This document shows, in pieces, positions 53,920-63,046 of a stretch of DNA of 64,000 nt; the stretch's first letter is position 1; each line of letters opens with the position of its first letter. This stretch comes from Lachnospira eligens (GTDB lineage: Bacteria; Bacillota; Clostridia; Lachnospirales; Lachnospiraceae). Under the pieces are notes generated by a model, which saw nothing but the letters and a program-made list of their open reading frames with translations, did not search any database and was not told the DNA's origin. The translations under genes were made by a program, and so were the position numbers. The DNA is taken from positions 124,001-188,000 of the forward strand of contig NZ_WKRD01000005.1 in assembly GCF_009680455.1 (NCBI RefSeq). Direction: 5' to 3'.

Positions 53920-55278
53920 TTACATCCATCTCCAGCCTGCAAGATATTTATTTTTTAACTGTCCGTTAGCGTTCTTGCCCCATCCAAGTGGATAGCCATC
54001 AACACATACAAGTGTCCAGCCAGATTTGACATTAAAATCATCAATATCGATAGTCTCTCCTTTAAGATATCTGATTACTCTGTCATCTGAAACAGGAAGG
54101 TCAAGACAGTTATTAAACTGATCCTTAGTAAGTGCCATTGCAAATGCCTGACTCGGTTCAAAACGGTTCTTCTTAAGTTCACCTAGCAGCAGACCATTTC
54201 TTATAATTCTTAAACCGCGTTCATCTGCCATATAAGGAGATGTAAGAAAGACCCTTGTATCTCTTATATTGATATAAGCAGGGTCATATTCAAATGTGGT
54301 GCTGTCCATGAACTCCTTTAATTCATCAGGAAGCTTTGTCTTTCCTGATACAGGTCTTTTAGAAGATGTATAATCTTCGCCGTCTTTCTCAAATAATGCC
54401 ACAAAATGTCCTTCTCCAGGCATCTTATGAGGAAATATTCTGACAGCCTTCTCAAGATGATATCCTTCATCAGTATCAAAGCCGTGTGAGAAACCTTCAT
54501 ATGGCTTGATATCTATAAGGCGCATATCAGGTCTGTTGGTAAGAAGATGTATTACTGAATCTTCATCCTCCAGCTTTGAAAATGTGCATGTAGAATATAA
54601 TAATTTACCACCCGGTTTTAACATGTCAGCACCGGCAAGAATGATATTCCTCTGAATCTGTGAATAGAACTCCGGACCGTTCTTTTCCCATGCTTTGATA
54701 AGCTTATTGTCTTTTCTGAACATTCCTTCACCTGAGCATGGAGCATCAATAAGTACTTTGTCAAAGAATCCTGAGAATCTTGAAGCTATACCCACAGGGT
54801 CTTCATTAAGGACGCACAGATTAGGAACACCGAATACTTCAACATTCTTAAGAAGTGCTTTGGCACGCGAATTGCTTATATCATTGGTTATAATTAGTCC
54901 TGTTTTGTTTAATTTGGCTGCAAGCTCTGTTGATTTTCCACCGGGAGCTGCACACATATCAAATACAACATCTCCTTCCTCAATCGGAAGAACATTGGCA
55001 GGTGTCATGGCACTAGGCTCCTGAATATAATATAAGCCTGCAAAATAATATGGGTGTTTAGCAGGCTTGTCATCTTCTGAATAATAGAATCCGTTCTCAA
55101 TCCAAGGAACAGGTTCTAACTTAAACGGACATATCTTAAGGAAATCCTCTGTTGAAATTTTAAGGTTATTGACACGCAGTCCATATAATCTCTTATCATT
55201 AAAGCTTTCTATATAGCTGTCATATTCATCACCTAACATCATTTTCATTGATTCTGTATATTTCTCTGGTAAATTCAC
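53920..55278 (-). CDS. RsmF/RsmB-type rRNA cytosine-C5 methyltransferase
   Basis: 452 residues. The start is GTG (complement of 55276-55278), seven bases after GAGGT; the longer open frame would overlap the upstream gene. The NOL1/NOP2/sun methyltransferase motifs are MCAAPGGKSTELAAKL (SAM), DAPCSGEGMF (motif IV Cys) and YSTCTFSKLEDE (motif VI Cys). The C-terminal domain (CVDGYPLGWGKNANGQLKNKY) is the RsmF/YebU-type RNA-binding module. It probably methylates 16S rRNA. Confidence 0.92.
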   Translation of the reverse strand: MNLPEKYTESMKMMLGDEYDSYIESFNDKRLYGLRVNNLKISTEDFLKICPFKLEPVPWIENGFYYSEDDKPAKHPYYFAGLYYIQEPSAMTPANVLPIEEGDVVFDMCAAPGGKSTELAAKLNKTGLIITNDISNSRAKALLKNVEVFGVPNLCVLNEDPVGIASRFSGFFDKVLIDAPCSGEGMFRKDNKLIKAWEKNGPEFYSQIQRNIILAGADMLKPGGKLLYSTCTFSKLEDEDSVIHLLTNRPDMRLIDIKPYEGFSHGFDTDEGYHLEKAVRIFPHKMPGEGHFVALFEKDGEDYTSSKRPVSGKTKLPDELKEFMDSTTFEYDPAYINIRDTRVFLTSPYMADERGLRIIRNGLLLGELKKNRFEPSQAFAMALTKDQFNNCLDLPVSDDRVIRYLKGETIDIDDFNVKSGWTLVCVDGYPLGWGKNANGQLKNKYLAGWRWM

Positions 55279-55315
55279 TTTGTATACCTCAATTCTGTAT
55301 AGTTTCTGTAATGAG

Positions 55316-56119
55316 TTACTGCACTGACTGTGCCCGGTAATCCTCAGCAATTATATCCAACTGGCGTGAAAATCTTGAAAGTTCATTAACATCGCCTTTT
55401 TCAAATATTTCATAGAATTCATCCTGGATTTTTATAACAACCTGCTTATTGGCAACCTTGTACAGATTCTGGATTGTACTTAATATATCTGAAACAATAT
55501 TTGCCTTAACCATAAAGTAGGTCTGGGAATTAATAATTTCATCATGGATAGATGACATTTCGTTATCAAGTGTTATAAGTGCATCTGATGCCGCATTTAG
55601 TCTTTCTTTCACATGTGCAGGAATTTCACCATTATATTTGTATTGCAGTGAATGTTCAATAATTGCCCAGAAATTCATGCCAAGAGTTCTTATCTGAATC
55701 TCTACGGGTATAATAGTAGTTCCTTTCACTGTCTCAACTTCATAATGAACTATAAGATGATAACTTCTATAACCACTCTCTTTAATATTTTTAATATAAT
55801 CTTTCTCACTTATTACAGTCATGTCTTTTCGTTTCTTGATAAGTTTCACAACTGTATATATATCTTCCGTAAACTGACATATAAGTCTTATGCCTGCAAT
55901 ATCAAAAAGTTTTTCCTGAATTTTATCGATTTCAATCCCTCTGCGCTGTGCTTTTTCTATTATACTAGAAATACTTTTTACACGTCCTAAAACCTGTTCT
56001 ATGGGTGAATAGACACCTGCCTGACGATATTCTTTAATTATATGGTTGAATTTTATCTGAAGTTCTTCCACCGCTAGATCATAAGGTGTAAGAATTTCCT
56101 TCCACATCTGAATTTCCAT
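55316..56119 (-). CDS. Small alarmone synthetase (RelQ/YjbM type)
   Basis: 267 residues from the ATG complementary to 56117-56119, six bases after GGAG; upstream ATGs lack sites. It is a stand-alone (p)ppGpp synthetase domain without HD hydrolase or TGS/ACT regions. Motifs: KSISSIIEKAQRRG, DIAGIRLICQF, YIKNIKESGYRSYHLIV and VEIQIRTLGMNFWAIIEHSLQYKY. It would produce pppGpp or pGpp under stress. It heads a minus-strand run of rRNA-modification genes. Confidence 0.93.
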   Translation of the reverse strand: MEIQMWKEILTPYDLAVEELQIKFNHIIKEYRQAGVYSPIEQVLGRVKSISSIIEKAQRRGIEIDKIQEKLFDIAGIRLICQFTEDIYTVVKLIKKRKDMTVISEKDYIKNIKESGYRSYHLIVHYEVETVKGTTIIPVEIQIRTLGMNFWAIIEHSLQYKYNGEIPAHVKERLNAASDALITLDNEMSSIHDEIINSQTYFMVKANIVSDILSTIQNLYKVANKQVVIKIQDEFYEIFEKGDVNELSRFSRQLDIIAEDYRAQSVQ

Positions 56120-56222
56120 TGTAGTCTCCATTTCAGCTTTTATTGCATAATTATGTTTCATTATAACACATAAAAACATATTTTTGAGAATATTATTAAA
56201 TATCTATTATTAAAGAGGCTGT

Positions 56223-57092
56223 ATGATAAGCATAATACTTATTCTTTTATTTGTGTTTTCGGTATTATCGGTTCCTGTGTGTCACGGAGTGATTTCCGGA
56301 CTATATCTTTATGGCATGAAAATATTTCCGGGATTATTTATATCTTTTATTCTCACTAATATTCTTGTAAGAATTCTGCAGCAAAAAAATATTAATAATC
56401 CATGGATACTTGTAATAACAGGTCTTATGACAGGCTTTCCAAACGGAGCCTATATCTGCTCATGGTACAATAAAAATAATCCTGAAAACAGACTCGGGAA
56501 CATGCTTGCCGGCATAATCAATATTCCCAGTCCGGCATTTCTTATAAGCTATGTATATATTAATATCCTCGAAAAATGTATCAGTCTGCCAATGTTTCTT
56601 GCACTGACATATACACCGGTAATATTATGTTCATATATGGCAATTCTGTTTTTTAGGGATAAAGATAATAAAAAAGACAATGCTCCACATATAAAAAATG
56701 ACAAAAAACTGATATTCCATTTCTTTGAAGAAGCTGTAGACAGTTCAATTAATACTGCTCTGACGTTGGGAGCTTACGTTATTATTTTCTCTGTCATTGT
56801 AAATATTATAATGCATTTTTCACAAAGCAATACCGCTGGTTTGTTAATATCATATTTATTTGAAATATCAAATGGTCTTGCCATAATTAAAAATGCCGGA
56901 ATTCCTATGAATATAACAGTATTATTGACAGTATTACTTGATGCATTTGGCGGAGTATGCATTATTATGCAGACAAAAAGCATATGCAGCAGTTATATAA
57001 GCATAAAAAAATACATATATCAGAAACTTGTACTGTGTATAGTAACACTTGCAATGACTTATCTGCTGATATATGTATTAAATATACTATAA
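56223..57092 (+). CDS. YlbJ-like sporulation integral membrane protein
   Basis: 289 residues with about eight membrane segments. PGLFISFILTNILVRIL, GLMTGFPNGAYICSWY and the second half from SSINTALTLGAYVIIFSVI resemble the YlbJ/nucleoside-recognition (Gate) fold, with the paired glycine-rich GFPxGA motif. In Bacillus ylbJ follows ylbH (rsmD) and ylbI (coaD), and those genes lie immediately beyond on the other strand, which supports the call. YlbJ is needed for spore cortex formation. Identity is remote, so function may differ. Confidence 0.72.
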   Translation: MISIILILLFVFSVLSVPVCHGVISGLYLYGMKIFPGLFISFILTNILVRILQQKNINNPWILVITGLMTGFPNGAYICSWYNKNNPENRLGNMLAGIINIPSPAFLISYVYINILEKCISLPMFLALTYTPVILCSYMAILFFRDKDNKKDNAPHIKNDKKLIFHFFEEAVDSSINTALTLGAYVIIFSVIVNIIMHFSQSNTAGLLISYLFEISNGLAIIKNAGIPMNITVLLTVLLDAFGGVCIIMQTKSICSSYISIKKYIYQKLVLCIVTLAMTYLLIYVLNIL

Positions 57093-57104
57093 GATTATTA
57101 ATTG

Positions 57105-57716
57105 TTATTCATTATTGTCTGTATCCGTGGAATCCGAATCTTCCGAATTGTTTTGCACAGTTTCTTCAGTTTCTCCTTCTTCAATACCACTAAGCTCATT
57201 CCTATTATTATTGACAACAGATAATACATTTTCTAGACCTGATAATAACGAATCATATTTTTCTTTATTATCCTTAATTGAATGTTCAATAATATACTGA
57301 AGTTTTGCAAGCATATCATCTGTGTACTGCATAGCACCATACCTTATGCTGTTTGCTTCCTCTGTTGCATTATCCAGGATAGCCTGTGCCTGTGCTGTAG
57401 CCTGTTCAATAAGCTCATTAGCCTGTGCATAAGCTCTCTGCATAATTTCATGCTCATTAATAAGTTCTTCAGTCTGAACCTGTGCTGCATTAATAATAGC
57501 ATCAGCCTGTTCCTTGGCATCTGCAAGAATAGCATCTTTATTGCTTAAAATCTTCTGATATTTCTTAACTTCATCAGGAGTTTTTAATCTTAATTCTGTA
57601 AGCATATCCTCTAACTGCTCTTTATTAACAATAATCTTAACATTAGATAATGGATAATATTTACAGGTATCAATATAACTTTCAATATCACTTATTAACT
57701 GCTCAATTCTGCTCAT
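57105..57716 (-). CDS. Coiled-coil protein, DivIVA/ATP-synthase-B-like
   Basis: 203 residues. After a short N-terminal segment (about 1-55) a long helix rich in Ala, Gln and Glu (about 60-150: KEQADAIINAAQVQTEELINE, ANELIEQATAQAQAILDNATEEA in parts) predicts a coiled coil. The acidic Ser/Asp/Glu tail (about 178-203) is disordered. Proteins like this, often labelled ATPase or V-type subunit, are found beside coaD/rsmD in Clostridia, but have no known enzymatic activity. It starts 27 bases after coaD. Confidence 0.8.
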   Translation of the reverse strand: MSRIEQLISDIESYIDTCKYYPLSNVKIIVNKEQLEDMLTELRLKTPDEVKKYQKILSNKDAILADAKEQADAIINAAQVQTEELINEHEIMQRAYAQANELIEQATAQAQAILDNATEEANSIRYGAMQYTDDMLAKLQYIIEHSIKDNKEKYDSLLSGLENVLSVVNNNRNELSGIEEGETEETVQNNSEDSDSTDTDNNE

Positions 57717-57743
57717 CGTTTTACTCCTTTAATAGTATTTTGA

Positions 57744-58229
57744 TTATTTTGTGATTCCATACTTCTCATAGACTCTGTCTATAATCTCTTCCGGAACGAA
57801 CTTTTTAATATCCCCGCCATACATAGCCATCTCTTTAACGATGCTGGAACTTAAATATGCATACTTCAGGCTTGTTGTAAGAAATACCGTATCAATCCCA
57901 GGAGCCGCAACTCTGTTAGTCTGCGACATTGCAAGCTCATATTCAAAATCAGTGACAGCTCTTAATCCCCTTATTATCACAGAAACGTTATGTTCTGCAG
58001 CAAAATCCACCAGTAATCCACTAAAGCTTAATACTTCAACATTAGGCAGATCCTTTGTCACTTCTCTTAACATATTAACACGCTCTTCCACTGAAAACAA
58101 TGGTGTTTTGGTACTGTTATTTAAAACGCCAACTATCAGATGCTCAACAAGACTTGCTGAACGCCTGATTATATCCAAATGTCCTAATGTCACCGGGTCA
58201 AAACTTCCTGGATAAATCGCTTTTTTCAC
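57744..58229 (-). CDS. coaD: Phosphopantetheine adenylyltransferase
   Basis: 161 residues, the penultimate enzyme of coenzyme A synthesis. [20 protein letters not shown] carries the TxGH nucleotidyltransferase motif, followed by [20 protein letters not shown] and [17 protein letters not shown]. Two bases separate it from rsmD, the standard rsmD-coaD pair. Confidence 0.97.
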   Translation of the reverse strand: MKKAIYPGSFDPVTLGHLDIIRRSASLVEHLIVGVLNNSTKTPLFSVEERVNMLREVTKDLPNVEVLSFSGLLVDFAAEHNVSVIIRGLRAVTDFEYELAMSQTNRVAAPGIDTVFLTTSLKYAYLSSSIVKEMAMYGGDIKKFVPEEIIDRVYEKYGITK

Positions 58230-58231
58230 AG

Positions 58232-58792
58232 TTATTCACTCTCCTTTAATCGTATAAAAATATGCTTATTAGTTTTATAATTCTTAATCTTTACAGTCTC
58301 AAATCCACATTCATCAATATAATCCAAAGGCACATTAAGAGCCTCCTCAATTACAATAATTGTATATCTGTCTACAATATCCGAATGTGATAATGCAAGT
58401 AATACGTCATATTCATAGTCTTTTCCATAAGGTGGATCCATAAATATAATATCAAATACTCCGCTGCCTGATAATCTGTTTATTGCAGACAAAACATCCT
58501 GTTCCATTACAACAGCCTTAGGGGAAAGTTTTGTAAATGTAAGATTATCTTTAATAACAGCTATTGCCTGTCTTGCATTTTCTACAAGAACAGCTTCTTT
58601 TGCACCACGGCTTAACGCCTCAATACCTATCGCACCACTTCCTGAATATAAATCAAGAAACCTGCATCCTGCAATATCTGATTGTAACATATTGAACAAT
58701 GTTTCTTTAATTCTGTCAGTAGTTGGTCTTGTGTTGTCACCTTCAGCAGCCTTTAAAGGCATGCTTCTGGCAATTCCAGCTATTACTCTCAT
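58232..58792 (-). CDS. rsmD: 16S rRNA guanine-N2 methyltransferase RsmD
   Basis: 186 residues. [34 protein letters not shown] (in parts), the SAM site [19 protein letters not shown] and the catalytic [13 protein letters not shown] define the family, which methylates G966 of 16S rRNA. It lies 21 bases after the LuxR-type regulator gene. Confidence 0.96.
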   Translation of the reverse strand: MRVIAGIARSMPLKAAEGDNTRPTTDRIKETLFNMLQSDIAGCRFLDLYSGSGAIGIEALSRGAKEAVLVENARQAIAVIKDNLTFTKLSPKAVVMEQDVLSAINRLSGSGVFDIIFMDPPYGKDYEYDVLLALSHSDIVDRYTIIVIEEALNVPLDYIDECGFETVKIKNYKTNKHIFIRLKESE

Positions 58793-58813
58793 AAATATCA
58801 GTTCCTTTATATT

Positions 58814-61306
58814 TTATTCAAAAAAATTCTTTAATTCTGCACGAGAATTAATCTGCAGTTTATTAAATATAACTTTCATATTGGACTTTACAGTACTCTC
58901 AGCAATAAAGAGCTGTTCAGCAATTTCTTTATTAGAAAATCTCTGTGATGCAAGCTTTGCAACATCTGCCTCACGTACAGTAAGTCCATAATCTGCAAGG
59001 GCATGTCCAGCTTTTTTTATTGATTTAACCCCTTTTTCATAACCCTTTGAAATCTTTATAACATTTCTGATAAAGCCTTGATTATCATGGCCTATAACAG
59101 TTTCTGCCATAAGCTCAGATATGCTGCTGTAATTATGTACAAAAGGCATATATATTCTGTCTGGTTCAGCAAGCTTTATGGCCTCTTTAAGAAACTTATG
59201 GGCTTTAATTGTCTCACCTGTTTCTTTATTCGCAATTGCAAGATATATATATGTATATATCTGTGGAAGGATATAAGAAAAAAGATTGTTAAGTCCTAAA
59301 AGCTGACCGCTTATACCAAGAAAATGATGATACTCACGATTAAGTATAAGATATTTTCCAAACACAATGTTAACAAAACTAAGAGAGAAGAAATTAACGG
59401 AATCTTCAATCTTTTTCTGGTCTTTAATCCATGCAGCAATTTTATCCTGCTGTTCTATATCAGAATACATACATGCATGGCATATATCCGAAAGCTTTTC
59501 AAGCGATTTGGATTTTCGGGTATCCCTTCTTGCCACAGCTTCAATTTTGTGCATATTTTCCTTATACTGATCATTAAATCCTCTGTAGAGTGCTATATTT
59601 GCAAGAATATAATATGCAGCAATGTATATAGCATACTGATTACGGCTGTCTGCCATATATATTGCTTTCTGACAGAGAATCTCAGCTCCGTCAAGGTCAC
59701 CTCTGTTATATAAAACATCAGCACGCATCAGAGCTTCAAAACCTTTTCCATGACCATTCGTTATTCTGTAATAATCAGGTGCACACTGTTCAAGCGTTTC
59801 AAGTTCCTTATCAAGTGCTCCAGACTGTCTGTGATATAACATCATAATTGAAGGGCATTCATAATTAAATGGAAAGCCACCGGCAATTATATTTACAGGT
59901 GATTTAGAAATAGAAAGAATAATATTAAAACCTTCTCTCATTTTTCCAAAATCATTATATTCTGTAAAAGCTTTTATAAACTGTATCTCCGCCATGTAAG
60001 AATTCTTCTTGTTGTCACTTAAAACTGAATCCTTACAGATATCTGATGTTATATCCGTAAGAAGAGTTTCAACCATATGCTTCTCATTAAACATAAGCAG
60101 TGAGAAACATATAATCAAAGAAAATTCATAATGTCCCTCTTTTTCTATATCCCAGTAGTGATTGGCAATGTCCGTAAATACATCTTTATTCTGCTTAATT
60201 ACATAAGGATATATATCTATAAAATCAATATTATGCTGATATATTTTCCTATATTCCTTTGAGTGGCTGTAAAGCTTCATCGCTTCAAAGTAATTACCAT
60301 CATCAAGATTCGTATCAGCAGCTCTGAGTGTAATCTTAGTAACTTCATCAACAGGCATTTCGTCAAGAACCTGAAGAATGAATCCGTCAAACATAGGATT
60401 AAAGCTGTACCTTCTTGTATGCTCATCATAATTAATTAACGGAATTGAATTAAGAAGTTTAAGACACATTTTTTCTTCTAAAAAAGTCTGCTTCATGCAC
60501 TGGTTAAGATTAAAGCTTGAAAATACGCTCATGGTAGCAAGAAATTGTCTTTCATCATCAGACAACTCCAGCCATACATTATTTTCAATAAATGTATACG
60601 CTTTATCAAGCACAGTCTTATCTGCATCGGTATGTTTATTCTTATAGGCTTCCATGTATAGATGTACTACATATGGCCATCCCAGAGTCTTATTAAATAT
60701 ATCTTTAGAAGTTTCTTTATCAAGAATAATTTCATTAAGTCTGAAATAATCTTCAATATCTTCCTGTGAAAATGCAAAATCCTTTTTTGTGATTCCCAAC
60801 GCATCATCCTTAGTTATAAGATTAATAATACTCTGATTAGTTAATTTTTTTAATATAAATGCATATCTCAATCCTACTGCGGTTGATAAATATGATGCAG
60901 CAAATATTCTGCACATATTATCATCAAATATATCATCAAAGTTATCAATCACAAGCAGAGCAGAGAATTTCTCTGAATTCATAATAGATAAAAGATTAAT
61001 AACTTCATTAATAGCATAATCCGAATCAGGAAATCCAATTTTCTTAAAAGCTGCAGCCAATGTATTATCAAACATTTTGACAGCATTGCAGAAATTATCC
61101 CAAAAAATCTCTCTGGAACTTTCTGCATCTATCCATAAAACAGTATACCCTGGGTAATTCTTAAAAAAAGTCCTTATTACTTTGGATTTACCATATCCTG
61201 TAGGCGCATAAATAAAGCTGTATCTATACATCTCAAATCTTGAAAGTTTGTCTTTAAGACTGCCCGAAATGTATGCTCTGTTCGATAGATTTTTAATATG
61301 AGCCAT
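58814..61306 (-). CDS. MalT-like LuxR-family ATPase regulator
   Basis: 830 residues. A STAND-type NTPase follows the short N-terminus, with Walker A APTGYGKS at residues 34-41 and Walker B-like ALLVIDNFDDIF. A long middle part of helical repeats (about 330-740) is probably a TPR-like sensor. The C-terminal LuxR helix-turn-helix (about 765-830) is LTVREADVAKLASQRFSNKEIAEQLFIAESTVKSNM in parts. Such proteins bind an inducer and ATP, oligomerise and activate transcription. The inducer is unknown. It lies 30 bases downstream of gpsA. Confidence 0.92.
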   Translation of the reverse strand: MAHIKNLSNRAYISGSLKDKLSRFEMYRYSFIYAPTGYGKSKVIRTFFKNYPGYTVLWIDAESSREIFWDNFCNAVKMFDNTLAAAFKKIGFPDSDYAINEVINLLSIMNSEKFSALLVIDNFDDIFDDNMCRIFAASYLSTAVGLRYAFILKKLTNQSIINLITKDDALGITKKDFAFSQEDIEDYFRLNEIILDKETSKDIFNKTLGWPYVVHLYMEAYKNKHTDADKTVLDKAYTFIENNVWLELSDDERQFLATMSVFSSFNLNQCMKQTFLEEKMCLKLLNSIPLINYDEHTRRYSFNPMFDGFILQVLDEMPVDEVTKITLRAADTNLDDGNYFEAMKLYSHSKEYRKIYQHNIDFIDIYPYVIKQNKDVFTDIANHYWDIEKEGHYEFSLIICFSLLMFNEKHMVETLLTDITSDICKDSVLSDNKKNSYMAEIQFIKAFTEYNDFGKMREGFNIILSISKSPVNIIAGGFPFNYECPSIMMLYHRQSGALDKELETLEQCAPDYYRITNGHGKGFEALMRADVLYNRGDLDGAEILCQKAIYMADSRNQYAIYIAAYYILANIALYRGFNDQYKENMHKIEAVARRDTRKSKSLEKLSDICHACMYSDIEQQDKIAAWIKDQKKIEDSVNFFSLSFVNIVFGKYLILNREYHHFLGISGQLLGLNNLFSYILPQIYTYIYLAIANKETGETIKAHKFLKEAIKLAEPDRIYMPFVHNYSSISELMAETVIGHDNQGFIRNVIKISKGYEKGVKSIKKAGHALADYGLTVREADVAKLASQRFSNKEIAEQLFIAESTVKSNMKVIFNKLQINSRAELKNFFE

Positions 61307-61336
61307 CAGTTTTCCCCCTCTGTTAATTCAGACTGA

Positions 61337-62347
61337 TTACTTCCATTCAGAATTATCAATCTCTATTTTTTTATCTCTTAACATAAGTTCCTTAACAGCT
61401 TCAGCAGCAGGTTTGTCTTCAAAAAGCACCTTATTAACCTGCTCTACAATCGGCATCTCAATATTATATTTCTTAGAAAGTTCTAACGCTGCCTTTGCAG
61501 AGAACACACCTTCTACTACCATCTGAACTTCTTTCATAGCCTCGTCTTTGGTGTATCCTTTACCTATGAGGATTCCTGCACGTCTGTTACGGCTGTGCAT
61601 ACTTGCACATGTAACGATTAAGTCACCAATACCTGAAAGGCCAGCAAAAGTATGAGGATTAGCTCCCATCGCAACACCAAGTCTTGTTATCTCAGCATTA
61701 CCTCTTGTTATAAGAGCAGCTTTAGTATTATCACCATAACCAAGCCCATCTGCAATACCTGCGGCAAGCGCGATAACATTCTTTAATGCGCCACCTATAC
61801 ATATTCCCAGCATATCCGGACTTGTATACACCCTGAATACATCACTCATAAAAATATTCTGTAAATATTCAGCTGTTGCCTTTTCATGTGCACCTATGAC
61901 ACATGTTGTAGGAATGCCACGGCTTACCTCTTCAGCATGGCTTGGTCCTGATAAAACTGCAACCTTGGCACAAGGAATCTCCTCTTCTACAATCTGGCAG
62001 AGTGTTAATAAAGTATGTTCCTCAACCCCTTTTGCCACATTTACAATAATCTGTCCTTCCTTTACGAAAGGTGCAATCATCTTTGCAGTAGAACGTGTAT
62101 AAGGAGATGCGACTGCAAGTACAAGTACATCTGCACTGCCAATTACATTCTCTGTATCTCCTGAAACAGTAATACTGTCAGGAATCTTTACACCAGGAAG
62201 GCATCTTTTATGTTCTCTTTCAGTCTGAAGCATAGCAACTTCATCCTTTAATACTGACCATACTGTTACATTGTGTCCGTTGTTATTAAGAAGTAAAGCA
62301 AGACCTAAGCCCCAGCTTCCTGCTCCTAAAACACTTACATTTGCCAT
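61337..62347 (-). CDS. gpsA: Glycerol-3-phosphate dehydrogenase [NAD(P)+]
   Basis: 336 residues from the ATG complementary to 62345-62347, seven bases after GGAG. It makes sn-glycerol 3-phosphate for phospholipids. NAD motif VSVLGAGSWGLGLALLL, SGPSHAEEVSRG, catalytic Lys in GGALKNVIALAAGIADGLGYGDN (in parts) and GLSGIGDLIVTCAS are present. It follows plsY, its pathway partner, by 36 bases. Confidence 0.97.
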   Translation of the reverse strand: MANVSVLGAGSWGLGLALLLNNNGHNVTVWSVLKDEVAMLQTEREHKRCLPGVKIPDSITVSGDTENVIGSADVLVLAVASPYTRSTAKMIAPFVKEGQIIVNVAKGVEEHTLLTLCQIVEEEIPCAKVAVLSGPSHAEEVSRGIPTTCVIGAHEKATAEYLQNIFMSDVFRVYTSPDMLGICIGGALKNVIALAAGIADGLGYGDNTKAALITRGNAEITRLGVAMGANPHTFAGLSGIGDLIVTCASMHSRNRRAGILIGKGYTKDEAMKEVQMVVEGVFSAKAALELSKKYNIEMPIVEQVNKVLFEDKPAAEAVKELMLRDKKIEIDNSEWK

Positions 62348-62383
62348 AATTATACTCCAATCTGCGCATAAGCGCATCAAAAA

Positions 62384-63046
62384 TTAATTCTTTTTTTCAC
62401 CGATTTTCCGTTCTGTTCCCTGAACCAGTCTTACAATATTACTGCGGTGTCTGATAAATGCAAGTGCTGCAAGAGCGAAAACAATAACAGTGCCTTCAAC
62501 AAGGTCTGTTCCATTTAATGGAAGCCAGCCTAAGAATCCCCATATAAGAAATTCAACAAAAAACATTGCCATACCTATAAGTGAGGCCAGTGAAACATAA
62601 CGGCTTATCCTGGCTACAAGTGCAAAAAAGAAAATACCAAAAACTGTAAACATAAAACAGTACTTAGGAAAAAGCATAAGACTTATAACAACACCTGAAG
62701 ATGCTGCTATTCCCTTTCCCCCCTTAAACTTAAGGTAGAACGGAAAATTATGTCCAAGCACAATTCCAAGGCCACAATACAGAAACAAAAGCATTTCCGG
62801 AATTGCAGTATGTGGTACTATAAGAAAATGTATCAATATATCAGCAATTACAGCTTTAAATGCATCTAACAGATAAGTTGCAATTCCAGCTTTCTTGCCA
62901 AGAGTTCTCATAACATTAGTAGTTCCCGCATTGCCACTGCCATAATCCCTGATGTCAATCTTATTGAACTTTCCCATCCAGTACCCTGCCTGAATGAGTG
63001 CTCCGGCAAAATATCCATATATAAGAACACCTATTTTAAATAACAT
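62384..63046 (-). CDS. plsY: Glycerol-3-phosphate acyltransferase PlsY
   Basis: 220 residues with about five membrane segments. It acylates glycerol 3-phosphate from acyl-phosphate. DYGSGNAGTTNVMRTLGKKAG, GHNFPFYLKFKGGKGIAASSG and RHRSNIVRLVQGTERKIG are the three conserved PlsY blocks. Its ATG overlaps the der stop by one base (TAATG). Confidence 0.96.
   Translation of the reverse strand: MLFKIGVLIYGYFAGALIQAGYWMGKFNKIDIRDYGSGNAGTTNVMRTLGKKAGIATYLLDAFKAVIADILIHFLIVPHTAIPEMLLFLYCGLGIVLGHNFPFYLKFKGGKGIAASSGVVISLMLFPKYCFMFTVFGIFFFALVARISRYVSLASLIGMAMFFVEFLIWGFLGWLPLNGTDLVEGTVIVFALAALAFIRHRSNIVRLVQGTERKIGEKKN

Noticed and set aside
55279-55350. Upstream extension of the rRNA methyltransferase gene
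   Set aside because: The 24 extra codons overlap the alarmone synthetase gene and have no ribosome site; a GTG with GAGGT seven bases away gives a normal family start.
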